Source: Cyanobacteria bacterium FACHB-471
GTDB taxonomy: Bacteria > Cyanobacteriota > Cyanobacteriia > Elainellales > Elainellaceae
Assembly: GCA_014695345.1 (NCBI GenBank)
Contig: JACJOC010000110.1
Span: 1-50,420, forward strand
Reading direction: 5' to 3'
DNA: 50,420 nucleotides
The first letter of the stretch is position 1. Every line of letters begins with the position of its first letter. Both the position numbers and the translations under genes were made by a program. A model generated the notes under the pieces. It had not been told where the DNA came from. It was given only the letters and a program-made list of their open reading frames with translations, and made no database searches. Below, one piece after another: positions 17,727-25,488 of this stretch.

Positions 17727-18341
17727 CTAATCTAATATTGGACAGGCTTGCAATGCCGTCTGAACAACTTGTAGGAGTTCCGTGCGACTGGCCCCACCTG
17801 CTGCTTGCACAGACAGTCCAGAGTTGACCGTGAGTACAAAGCGGGCAAGGTCGGCAGGGTCAGCATCAGGCGGCAAGTCCCCCTCAGATGCCGCCCGCTC
17901 GAAGCGATCGCGGATAGCAAGCTCGTCTGCCGCTCGGCGTTCTACCAATTCCTGATGGAGCGGATCATCTGGATCTGCAAAGGTGAGCAGACTCTGTGCA
18001 ACCAAACAACTGGACGGATTGTTTGGATTGGTCACTAATTCCACAACGCCCTGCATTATCCGCTCGATTACTCTCCGGGCAGTAGGTTCCTCAAGGGCAT
18101 CCCGCACGTACGTAGTGCGCTGATCGCGATAGCGGTCGAGTGCCTTGCGGAATAAAGTCTCCTTGTTGCCAAAGGCGGCGTAAAGGCTCGGACGGTTAAT
18201 GCCCATCGCCTCAGTCAGATCGGTGAGCGATGTACCCAAATAGCCCTTGCGCCAGAACAGAAGCAAAGCCTGCTCTAAAGCGATGTCAACATTAAAAGCG
18301 CGAGGACGACCCTGCACACCATGGGATTTTTTAGTTTCCAT
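17727..18341 (-). CDS. TetR/AcrR-family repressor
   Basis: 204 aa. The N-terminus has the TetR helix-turn-helix (residues about 15-60: FNVDIALEQALLLFWRKGYL, then TSLTDLTEAMGINRPSLYAA and FGNKETLFRKAL). The helical C-terminal half binds a ligand in this family. The gene is divergent from the first dehydrogenase gene, with operator-like palindromes between, so it most likely represses itself and the dehydrogenase operon until an unidentified small molecule binds. Codon use is GC-richer than in the flanking cyanobacterial genes, like the dehydrogenases. Confidence 0.9.
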   Translation of the reverse strand: METKKSHGVQGRPRAFNVDIALEQALLLFWRKGYLGTSLTDLTEAMGINRPSLYAAFGNKETLFRKALDRYRDQRTTYVRDALEEPTARRVIERIMQGVVELVTNPNNPSSCLVAQSLLTFADPDDPLHQELVERRAADELAIRDRFERAASEGDLPPDADPADLARFVLTVNSGLSVQAAGGASRTELLQVVQTALQACPILD

Positions 18342-18405
18342 ACCGTTCAGTATAAAACTTCCTTGACAGTCTGAGAAGGCTCATACTAATCTGTACCAAT
18401 CGGTA
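18341..18405. promoter_or_regulatory. TetR operator-like palindromes and promoter
   Basis: Two 12-bp sites with TACC-N4-x-GTA symmetry are seen: TACCGTTCAGTA at 18341-18352 (touching the tetR start codon) and TACCAATCGGTA at 18394-18405. Between them a promoter-like pair for the plus-strand operon is visible, TTGACA at 18363-18368 and TACTAAT about 15 nt later. The layout suits a repressor that closes both divergent promoters. Binding is inferred. Confidence 0.5.
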
Positions 18406-18449
18406 AATAAATCGCCGATTTGGTAGTAATACACCTAACGGAGTACATC

Positions 18450-19217
18450 ATGACGACAACCCTTGCAGGCAAAGTTGCACTGGTAACGGGTGGTTCTCGC
18501 GGTCTAGGAGCGGCGATCGCCTCGACGCTGGCTGCTCAGGGTGCTGACGTTGCGATCAGCTATGTCATGTCAGCAGAAAAAGCGGAGGCGGTTGTTCAGG
18601 AGTTGAAAAAGACAGGCGTGCGCGCCATCGCGATCAAAAGCGACCAGTCCGACCTGTCGTCCGCTAAATCTTTGATCGACACCGTCGTCTCACACTTCGG
18701 CAGGCTCGACATCCTCGTGAACAATGCGGCGATCGCCGTGCAAGGCAAGACGGTCGACGATCCCGATCTCGACACGGTTAATCTCGATCGCCAGTGGCAG
18801 ATCAACGTCATGGGCGCGGTGGCAACCACACGCGCGGCAGCGCCAGTGCTGACGGATGGCGGACGGATCATCTTCATCGGCTCGCTCCTTGGCAGCCGCG
18901 TCCCGTTTGCCGCCGTCGCCGACTATGCGGGGACCAAGGCGGCCATCGCCGGATATGCGAAGGGCGTCGCCCGCGATCTTGGCGGACGCAATATCACAGT
19001 CAATACCATCCAGCCCGGGATCATGCCGACCGACATGGCGGCAGAGGCGCGCGACACACTCCCCGACGCGGTCATGGACGCGGTCATGGACCTGCACCCC
19101 ATCCGTCGGATTGCGACGCTCGAGGAAGTTTCGGCTGTCGTTAGTTTTCTGGCGGGGCCCAACGGGGGCTATATCACCGGCGGCGTGATCGATGTCTCCG
19201 GTGGACTGCAAGTCTGA
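18450..19217 (+). CDS. Short-chain dehydrogenase/reductase (classical SDR)
   Basis: 255 aa. Start at ATG 18450 is preceded by an AACGGAG ribosome site; an upstream in-frame GTG is ignored. Cofactor loop TGGSRGLG (13-20), NNA at 91-93, catalytic Ser145, and Tyr159-x3-Lys163 (YAGTK) are all present, as is an SDR C-terminal TGGVIDVSGG. Such enzymes reduce ketones or oxidise alcohols with NAD(P)H; the substrate is unknown, with 3-oxoacyl-ACP reductase-type homology. The sequence is clearly GC-richer than its surroundings, with proteobacterial-looking codons and a 12-bp tandem duplication (GACGCGGTCATG twice, near 19065-19088). Probably acquired by transfer. First gene of an operon under the TetR. 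Confidence 0.9.
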   Translation: MTTTLAGKVALVTGGSRGLGAAIASTLAAQGADVAISYVMSAEKAEAVVQELKKTGVRAIAIKSDQSDLSSAKSLIDTVVSHFGRLDILVNNAAIAVQGKTVDDPDLDTVNLDRQWQINVMGAVATTRAAAPVLTDGGRIIFIGSLLGSRVPFAAVADYAGTKAAIAGYAKGVARDLGGRNITVNTIQPGIMPTDMAAEARDTLPDAVMDAVMDLHPIRRIATLEEVSAVVSFLAGPNGGYITGGVIDVSGGLQV

Positions 19218-19266
19218 TCGATGGCACAGACCAAAGTACTTACATTTGCAAGATAAGGAGAAAGAG

Positions 19267-20235
19267 ATGGCAGAAATGTTTGGTGCAAAATCAACCGCCG
19301 ATGAAGTGCTGTCCGGCGTTGATCTAATGGGAAAGCGATTTCTGATAACGGGTGCCTCATCGGGCATTGGACTTGAAACCGCACGTTCGCTGGCGGCTCA
19401 TGGGGCTAGCGTCGTTGGTGCCGTCAGAGATATTGGCAAAGCTGAGCTGGCCACGGCAACAGTCCGTAACGCCGCGTCGAAAGGCGGCGGTAGCCTGGAA
19501 CTCATCAAGCTCGACTTGGCATCCTTGCAGAGCGTCCGTGCCTGTGCGGATAAACTGTTGGCAGATGACCGACCGTTCGATGCCATCATCGCCAATGCTG
19601 GTGTTATGGCAACACCGTTCAGCCGCACGGTGGACGGCTTCGAAGTTCAGTTCGCGACCAATCATCTTGGCCATTTCGCCCTGATCAATGGGATCGAGCC
19701 GCTGCTCGCCGATAATGGACGGCTGGTAGTCCTGTCGTCGCTGGCGCATCGCGGTGCCGATATCGACTTGGACGATCCGAATTTTGAGCAGCAGGCGTAC
19801 GATTCATGGGTTGCCTACAGCCGGTCGAAAACCGCCAATTCACTGTTCGCTGTGGAGTTTGACAGGCGGCATCGCGATCGCGGCATTCGGGCTGCTTCGG
19901 TGATGCCCGGAAACAGTCTGACGGATCTACCCCGCCATCTCTTCCCGGAGGAGTTGCAGGGACTTTTGCAGACTGTTGACGCAGCGCGCACCGAAGCGGG
20001 TCTGCCGCCGAAAGAGTTGAAAGAAATTCCGCAGGCAGCCGCGACATCGGTTTGGGCCGCAGTCGTGGCGAATAAAGACGAGATCGGTGGACATTATCTC
20101 GAAGATTGCGCGATCGCGCCGATCAATGACACGCCCAACCCGTTTGCCGACGGTGTCAGGTCGTATGCGCTCGACGCGAACAAAGCTAAGCAGCTTTGGG
20201 CAAAAAGCGAGGAATTGGTCAGCGCTGTGTCCTAA
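19267..20235 (+). CDS. Short-chain dehydrogenase/reductase (retinol-dehydrogenase-like)
   Basis: 322 aa from ATG 19267, preceded by AAGGAGAAAGAG. TGASSGIG (28-35), NAG (110-112), Ser157/158 and Tyr184-x3-Lys188 (YSRSK) are intact, giving a complete active site. Length and layout fit the longer SDR group resembling WW-domain oxidoreductases and retinol dehydrogenases. It follows the first dehydrogenase by 49 bp and shares its high GC content, so the two were probably transferred together. Substrate unknown. Between 20236 and 20462 no gene is convincing. Confidence 0.88.
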   Translation: MAEMFGAKSTADEVLSGVDLMGKRFLITGASSGIGLETARSLAAHGASVVGAVRDIGKAELATATVRNAASKGGGSLELIKLDLASLQSVRACADKLLADDRPFDAIIANAGVMATPFSRTVDGFEVQFATNHLGHFALINGIEPLLADNGRLVVLSSLAHRGADIDLDDPNFEQQAYDSWVAYSRSKTANSLFAVEFDRRHRDRGIRAASVMPGNSLTDLPRHLFPEELQGLLQTVDAARTEAGLPPKELKEIPQAAATSVWAAVVANKDEIGGHYLEDCAIAPINDTPNPFADGVRSYALDANKAKQLWAKSEELVSAVS

Positions 20236-20462
20236 AGGTTATCGCGCAAGAATTTGACAAAACACCCTAAGAATCTGAAAGAAACCGAGCATTGGAATTC
20301 ACTACGCTTAAGTTAAATCAAACGAGAAGCAACATTTTCAGGAGAACTCAACGCCTAACATTAATGTCGGTTAGGGAAACCCTGCAATGTCTCCAGTCGT
20401 TCGTCGGCTTGGCTGAGGAGAATGATGCGTTGGTAGAGAGAACACTCTGTTAAAGCATCCAC

Positions 20463-21248
20463 TTGAACAGAGGAGAGATTCAGATATCAGCCAAAAATAA
20501 AGCCATCTTAGAAGAGGCAAACGCGGCGATCGCTGCAGGCAACTATGAAGGATTCTTGTCATTCTGCGCTGACGACACGAAATGGACGTTTGTAGGCGAT
20601 AAGACCCTCAACGGAAAAGAAGCCGTTCGCCAATGGATGGCAACGACATACGTAGAGCCGCCAAAGTTTATGGTGGCTGACTTAATCGCTGAAGGTGATT
20701 TCGTCACGGCACTCGGTGACATTACAGTGAAGGATGCAGACGGGAAGGCGGATCATTACTCGTACTGCGATGTCTGGCGCTTTCGCGACGGTGAAATTGT
20801 TGAATTAAGGGCTTTCGTCATCAAAACCGAGAGCAAGGATAACACCATGAATAAGCCCGAGTTTTTTGTCACCCCCGGTTATGGGGAATACATGCTGAAT
20901 GAATTGCATTACTCGCAAGCGGTAAAAATTGGCAATCGAGTGGAGACATCAGGTCAAGGTGGTTGGGATGACGATCTGCAAATTCCCAAATCGCTCGGAG
21001 ACGAGATTGCCCAAGCGTTTCGGAACGTAGAGCGAACCTTGGCGACTGCTGGTGCGGGTTGGGAGCATGTTGTCCACATCAATTCTTACCATGTTGGAGG
21101 GTTTCCCCCTGAAGTTAACGATGTGATGGTCAAGCTATTTCGTCATTACATGCCCAACCACGCCCCAATTTGGACAGAGGTAGACGTCGCGGCGCTTGGA
21201 CTTCCAACGATGCGGATTGAAATCCGCGTTACTGCAATTGTTCCGTAA
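20463..21248 (+). CDS. SnoaL-like/NTF2 domain fused to a RidA-family domain
   Basis: From a TTG at 20463, 261 aa. Residues about 8-128 are a SnoaL/NTF2-like alpha+beta domain (LEEANAAIAAGNYEGFLSFC, then WRFRDGEIVELRAFVIK). Residues 129-261 (MNKPEFFVTPGYGEYMLNEL...) are a RidA/YjgF domain, a family that hydrolyses reactive enamines/imines. The internal ATG at 20847 has AAGGA upstream and could be a separate start, so these may be two proteins. The first start is odd. The good ribosome site AGAGGAGAG (20469-20477) points to 20484, where ATA stands instead of ATG, in phase with SAKNKAILEE. The TTG has no ribosome site. The first half may be poorly translated. Confidence 0.7.
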   Translation: MNRGEIQISAKNKAILEEANAAIAAGNYEGFLSFCADDTKWTFVGDKTLNGKEAVRQWMATTYVEPPKFMVADLIAEGDFVTALGDITVKDADGKADHYSYCDVWRFRDGEIVELRAFVIKTESKDNTMNKPEFFVTPGYGEYMLNELHYSQAVKIGNRVETSGQGGWDDDLQIPKSLGDEIAQAFRNVERTLATAGAGWEHVVHINSYHVGGFPPEVNDVMVKLFRHYMPNHAPIWTEVDVAALGLPTMRIEIRVTAIVP

Positions 21249-21254
21249 GTTTCG

Positions 21255-21280
21255 CCTAAGCGGCAGCGCTGCCGCTTAGG
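21255..21280. terminator. Perfect 26-nt palindrome after the SnoaL-RidA gene
   Basis: CCTAAGCGGCAGC is followed directly by its exact complement. It starts 6 bp after the stop codon and lies between converging genes. No T-run follows, so it may act as a bidirectional stop or mRNA-stabilising hairpin, or be a repeat. Confidence 0.45.
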
Positions 21281-21390
21281 TTGTATCGCAAAAACTGGTC
21301 AGGCAAAGCAGCAGCACGCTTCTTTCACACAGTGTTGAAAGCTAACCACGTCACTCAACCACGCGTGACCTGTGCTGCTCTTTCCAAAAG

Positions 21391-22294
21391 TTAGTTTTTT
21401 AGCTCGCTACATTCAGCAATAAAATCAACAAAGGTTCGCACTTTCGATGAAAGATATTTGCGGCTAGTATACACGGCATAAAGCATGCTAGCTGGCAAAC
21501 GATAATCCAGCATCACCCTCTCTAGATGTCCGGCAGCAATATCGTCTTCAATCAACCAAGTTGGTAAGAATGCTAGACCCATTCCATCCATTACCGCGTT
21601 GTGCATCAGATTTTCATTGTTAGTCCGCAGCACCGACGAATCAATCTTAACGCTCTCTTTCCCCGTTAATCCTTCAAGGGGTAGTTCACCTTCGGAAAGT
21701 GACAAATATGAATAAGTGATCATAGCGTGCTGCGATAAATCTTTCGGCTTTAAAGGGTATCCAGCCTTGCGAAGGTATGACGGAGAGCCTACCAGGTAAA
21801 ACGGAATAGATGCAATTGGATGGGCAATCAGGTTACTAGGAGGAGATTGAGTCACTCTCAATACCAAATCAAACCCTTCCTCTACTACATTAACCATTCG
21901 CCCACTTAAGTCAATGTCTAGAGACTGCGGCAAACTGTGCCTGATAATTAGCAAGTATCTTCGTAAATGTGCGATTGGCAAACCAGACGGGGGCACTAAT
22001 TTTTAGCACCCCACTCGGTACAATTGTGGCTCGGCTGACTGTTGCTTCTACTTCATCCAGGCTATCCAACATCTCGCAACATTGTTCAAAATAGACTTTC
22101 CCGATTTCAGTCAAACTTAAATGCCGACTGGTGCGATTGAGCAAGCGACCGCCTAAGTGCTGCTCTAGGTGCATAACGTGTTTGCTAGCCATTGCGGGAG
22201 ACATTTCCATGCGATCGGCGGCAGCAACAAAGCTTTTCAGTTCTACAACTCTGCGAAACACGCGCATGCTCACTAATGTATCCATTTTGCCCAA
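21391..22294 (-). pseudogene. LysR-family regulator, frameshifted
   Basis: The first 110 or so residues carry the LysR winged helix-turn-helix (MDTLVSMRVFRRVVELKSFV, then AAADRMEMSPAMASKHVMHL). The frame ends at a stop near 21911. The missing ligand-binding part continues in another frame as LDIDLSGRMVNVVEEGFDLV to 21391 and is otherwise complete. Removing one C at about 21931 (plus strand) restores FPQSLDIDLS, so a single-base insertion is the likely cause. This is either a real mutation or an assembly error. The gene is divergent from the extradiol dioxygenase, which LysR regulators of aromatic genes commonly control. Start may be 22285 rather than 22294. Confidence 0.85.
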
Positions 22295-22412
22295 GCATCA
22301 TCAACTAATAAGAAATGATGGATCAATATTTTGCCTATTGATGAACTAATAGTATACGAATATAGTGAGTTATATCGGCTACGGAGTCATAACCATCAAA
22401 CAGAATTTAGAT

Positions 22413-23231
22413 ATGATGATGCCTAAATTTCCGACCTACTTTGTTTCTCACGGTGGTGGACCCTGGCCCTACATGAAAGACCAATTGGGTCAAAAGTTCG
22501 ATCTGCTCGAAACTTCGTTACAGGATATCCCTCGCCAGTTAGGAGCGACACCCAAAGCAGTGCTAATGATTTCGGGGCATTGGGAAGAAGAAGACTTTAC
22601 TGTTTCGGCGAGTCCAAATCCTCCAATGATTTACGATTATTCAGGATTCCCTGCGCATACATACGAAGTTAAGTATAGTGCTCCAGGCTCACCAGAATTG
22701 GCAATTCGCGTCCAATCGCTGATTCAGAGTGCTGGATATTCAGCCCATCTTGACCCGAAACGCGGCTTTGACCACGGTACTTTTACGGTGATGTACCCCA
22801 TGTATCCGCAAGCACAGATTCCTGTCGTTCAGCTTTCGCTCAAGCGAAGCTATGACCCGGAACTTCATTTGGAAGTAGGACAAGCATTGGCTCCATTGCG
22901 AAAGGAAGGTGTACTCATTATTGGTAGCGGATTGAGCTATCACAATCTCAGGAATTTTGGGCCAAATGGTGCAGAAGCATCACAGCGATTTGATGATTGG
23001 CTTCAGCAGACCCTGGTGCAATCTGAGCCAACACAGCGAGTTGATAAACTTATCCATTGGGCTAAAGCCCCTGCTGCACGATTAGCTCACCCACAGGAAG
23101 ACCATTTACTACCGTTGATGGTCGCAGTTGGCGCAGCCCAAAACGAGCCAAGTGTTTGTGTTTATCATGATGAAAATAACTTTGGCGGTATTGTTGCGTC
23201 TAGTTTCCGATTTGGTAACGTCGCAGCATAA
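22413..23231 (+). CDS. LigB-family extradiol dioxygenase (4,5-DOPA dioxygenase-like)
   Basis: 272 aa from ATG 22413; two further ATGs follow and an in-frame GTG lies at 22365, so the start is uncertain. It carries the class III ring-cleaving dioxygenase pattern: SHGGGPW (His13), ISGHWEEEDF (His56), FDHGTFTVMYP (His121) and GSGLSYHNL. His13 and His56 are the expected metal ligands. Family members cleave catechols such as DOPA using Fe(II) or Zn(II). The natural substrate is not shown. Its divergent LysR regulator is broken, so control may be lost. Confidence 0.88.
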   Translation: MMMPKFPTYFVSHGGGPWPYMKDQLGQKFDLLETSLQDIPRQLGATPKAVLMISGHWEEEDFTVSASPNPPMIYDYSGFPAHTYEVKYSAPGSPELAIRVQSLIQSAGYSAHLDPKRGFDHGTFTVMYPMYPQAQIPVVQLSLKRSYDPELHLEVGQALAPLRKEGVLIIGSGLSYHNLRNFGPNGAEASQRFDDWLQQTLVQSEPTQRVDKLIHWAKAPAARLAHPQEDHLLPLMVAVGAAQNEPSVCVYHDENNFGGIVASSFRFGNVAA

Positions 23232-23460
23232 TTCTGGATTGGTCTCTATTGCATTACCTGAAAAATGGAATTGTACCCATACCGGATTAATTCATCCCGC
23301 AATTATGCAACGCACAGCAGTGTCCGCTCATCCTGATCTCGTCTCGATTATTGTTCCTGTGCTGCGTGGCAGAGGTATTGACGGCCTGCTTCTATCCATC
23401 AAAGGAAGACTAAAAGCCGCAAGCCATTGAGTTTGAATCTCGTAAACACTACATCAGCAA

Positions 23461-23601
23461 ATGCCTCGTTCGTACTTGAAGGCTGCTGAGGTTGAGCAGT
23501 ATAAGGAGGCGATCGCCCGTGCCAAGGAACTGAAGCGTCTGAAGCGGGAGATTGAGGTGCTACGGCAGAAGATTGAGAGAGTCGAGCAGTTGGGTAGATA
23601 G
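23461..23601 (+). CDS. Small coiled-coil protein
   Basis: 46 aa starting MPRSYLKAAEVEQYKEAIAR. From residue 8 to 44 it is a continuous charged heptad-rich helix, suited to a coiled coil. A ribosome site is not evident. No family recognised. The rest of the gap 23232-23712 holds nothing I can name. Confidence 0.4.
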   Translation: MPRSYLKAAEVEQYKEAIARAKELKRLKREIEVLRQKIERVEQLGR

Positions 23602-23712
23602 GTGGGGCGATCGCCGGTTTTTCAAAACTCTGGCACCCTTAGCAGAGTATCCCTAATGGAGTGGGTGACTGCTCCACTGAGTTTAACTACAGCCCCTGCA
23701 GTTAGGTAGAAG

Positions 23713-24639
23713 CTATAGCCAAAGCTCTGCCTGCTTCTTTTTCAGGCTTTTAATATGACGGATGATGACTGCCAAAGGATTAATCCCCTGTATAAGTAGC
23801 AACCCTATCCAGCAAAGCAGTTTGAGTTGGCTAAAAGCGGAAGGACGAGTGAGGCTTTCGTGGATAGCAATTCGGGCTTCATCCAAAAAGCTGTCGTATT
23901 CCTCCACAATTGGAGCGTCATGAAAGACCCGCCCATTGATGCCGTTAACACCGCTCACCCAATGGTTTCCCATCTGAATTCTGTCGAGCTGAGCAACTTC
24001 AAGGTGATAGAGGTCATGATAGTGAATCCAAACGTTTCGGACTTTGACCCCTCTCTTACCGACTTTGATTGGAATCAGGCTAATACTGCCTAGTCTATAC
24101 TTCAGGCTCACTGTTTTGGCATGATTGGTGCCATTTGCTAGCCAAACTTTCGCCAGAGCAAGCAGCTTTCTGTGATAGTGAGTACACCAGACGGCGAATT
24201 TTCCTTTTCTGCCTGATATCAATAGTTGATTCTGGTTTTGCTGAGAAACGAGTGGAGTGTTGGAGGGGTCGTCTAACAACAGGAAAAGATAGTAAGGAAA
24301 TCTGGTAAAGCAGAGTGGCGATCGCCTCAAATGCTGATGCTCCCTTTGAGTGAGGCACTCTTTAAACTGTTGTTTGAGGTCGTGACGATACCGAGCTAAA
24401 GTATCTGCGGATAGGCGATCGCGTCGTCTATAAACAGCAAAAGCGCGCAACAACAGTCGTTTTATTTGAGATGCAACCTGTTCATCCAGTTTTTCCTCTG
24501 CCCACAGCGCTATCTGCAGCGTGTTTTGCTGTCGCTTTGAGAGGGGATTTGCATTGAGCTGATGCTGTTGTGAAGCAGCAGGGTGTTTGGTGGAAACTAA
24601 GCATTGATTTAAACAGTGATGAGAAAGGTAGCCAATCAT
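23713..24639 (-). CDS. Hypothetical protein of unknown function
   Basis: 308 aa. I do not recognise it. The first 140 residues are basic and helical (SKRQQNTLQIALWAEEKLDE, RRRDRLSADTLARYRHDLKQ). The middle (QNQNQLLISGRKGKFAVWCT to KVRNVWIHYHDLYHLEVAQL) looks alpha/beta. The C-terminal 35 residues are hydrophobic (LLCWIGLLLIQGINPLAVII) followed by a Lys-rich tail, so it may bind a membrane. No nuclease or kinase motif is visible. It stands alone. Confidence 0.55.
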   Translation of the reverse strand: MIGYLSHHCLNQCLVSTKHPAASQQHQLNANPLSKRQQNTLQIALWAEEKLDEQVASQIKRLLLRAFAVYRRRDRLSADTLARYRHDLKQQFKECLTQREHQHLRRSPLCFTRFPYYLFLLLDDPSNTPLVSQQNQNQLLISGRKGKFAVWCTHYHRKLLALAKVWLANGTNHAKTVSLKYRLGSISLIPIKVGKRGVKVRNVWIHYHDLYHLEVAQLDRIQMGNHWVSGVNGINGRVFHDAPIVEEYDSFLDEARIAIHESLTRPSAFSQLKLLCWIGLLLIQGINPLAVIIRHIKSLKKKQAELWL

Positions 24640-24863
24640 GCTGGATTCAAAACTCTACTATCTTTCTCTCAGGAGAAACGCTGTTTTTTGGGTGATAGCT
24701 TAAGTCCAAGACCTAAATACGGGTATGTTTAGCAAACGCGAGTCGATGTTCTAACTAGACTGGCGGTAACTATATCAGTAGGGCGATTTCATCAGCAATG
24801 AATTTGGTCAAAATAAGGAAACTGGATCAAGATTAGTTGTTTTGGGTTAGTGAACTTCTGTAG

Positions 24864-25307
24864 ATGAAGGAATTTGATTACTCGCTCGATTTCAAGGCGA
24901 TCGACTTTCGCCAGCATCCAGAACTGTACCGGATCGGTCGAGGCGAACAGGGCGTTTTGCTAGTTGAACCCTACAAGAGCGAGATTTTGCCCTACTGGAG
25001 ATTCAAAACCCCAGATATTGCCCGTCAATCTGCTGACAAAATCTACAGCCTATTTCTCCAATACAAGGCGGAGGGCGATTTCGTTGGTATGGACATGGCA
25101 CGAAAGTTTTTGCAGATGGGGTATACCAGAGCGCGTCGCTATGCCAACCACAAGTCAGGACGCAAGTATGCAGCAGGTTCCAAAACGGTTCTACCCCGTG
25201 AAGAAGATCCAATCAAAGCTGAATCTGCCAAGATTTTCTATGAAAAGTGGCAATTGGTGAAGGCAGATCCAGAGTATTTACGATTAGCTACATACCACCG
25301 CGACTAG
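24864..25307 (+). CDS. DUF4385-family protein
   Basis: 147 aa with the strongly conserved motifs of DUF4385: FDYSLDFKAIDFRQHPELYR, GRGEQGVLLVEPYKSEILPY and MGYTRARRYANHKSGRKY. Function is unknown in all members I recall. Full length compared with the family. It stands alone, and its 3' side abuts the scarred end of the homogentisate operon, 43 bp before the acyl-activating enzyme relic. Confidence 0.9.
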   Translation: MKEFDYSLDFKAIDFRQHPELYRIGRGEQGVLLVEPYKSEILPYWRFKTPDIARQSADKIYSLFLQYKAEGDFVGMDMARKFLQMGYTRARRYANHKSGRKYAAGSKTVLPREEDPIKAESAKIFYEKWQLVKADPEYLRLATYHRD

Positions 25308-25350
25308 TATGAACGCCCTTGACAGTTTTTGCGACACAACCGCCCAGCTT

Positions 25351-25437
25351 GCCAGTCGCGAAGGTGGTTTCATACAGCAACTGATGTAGCGGAAATGGAT
25401 GACTGGGTTGCAGTAGCTGGTGCGTCCAGTGATGTTC
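25351..25437 (-). pseudogene. Relic of a second acyl-activating enzyme gene (N-terminal piece)
   Basis: A short frame reads HQLLQPSHPFPLHQLLYETT and matches residues about 45-65 of the intact acyl-activating enzyme (LLTPKHPFSLHELLYKT). DNA identity is only moderate, so it comes from a diverged paralogue and is not a recent copy. No start codon, and homology is lost on both sides. It lies just beyond the operon's last gene. Confidence 0.6.
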
Positions 25438-25449
25438 TCACTTAGTGCT

Positions 25450-25488
25450 GCCGATCGCGCTCTAGCCCATCCCAAAAGACGGCGATCG
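25450..25488. repeat. 39-bp repeat, copy at the 3' end of the acyl-activating gene
   Basis: 38 of 39 bases match 29637-29675 in the HDO gene, same orientation. Both ends carry HIP1-like GATCG/GCGATCG words. In this copy it is read in a different frame, provides the last codons (SPSFGMG) and the stop of the acyl-activating enzyme, and extends past it. Confidence 0.9.

Noticed and set aside
18690-19367. Long minus-strand open frame over the first dehydrogenase
   Set aside because: High GC removes stops in the opposite frame; the plus strand has a complete SDR active site.
20360-20460. Minus-strand frame VDALTECSLYQRIILLSQAD... ending at 20360
   Set aside because: Looks like the end of some gene, but no family is recognised and it overlaps the leader of the SnoaL-RidA gene.
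23232-23430. Plus-strand frame LVSIALPEKWNCTHTGLIHP...
   Set aside because: No start codon of its own outside the dioxygenase frame and no recognised motif.
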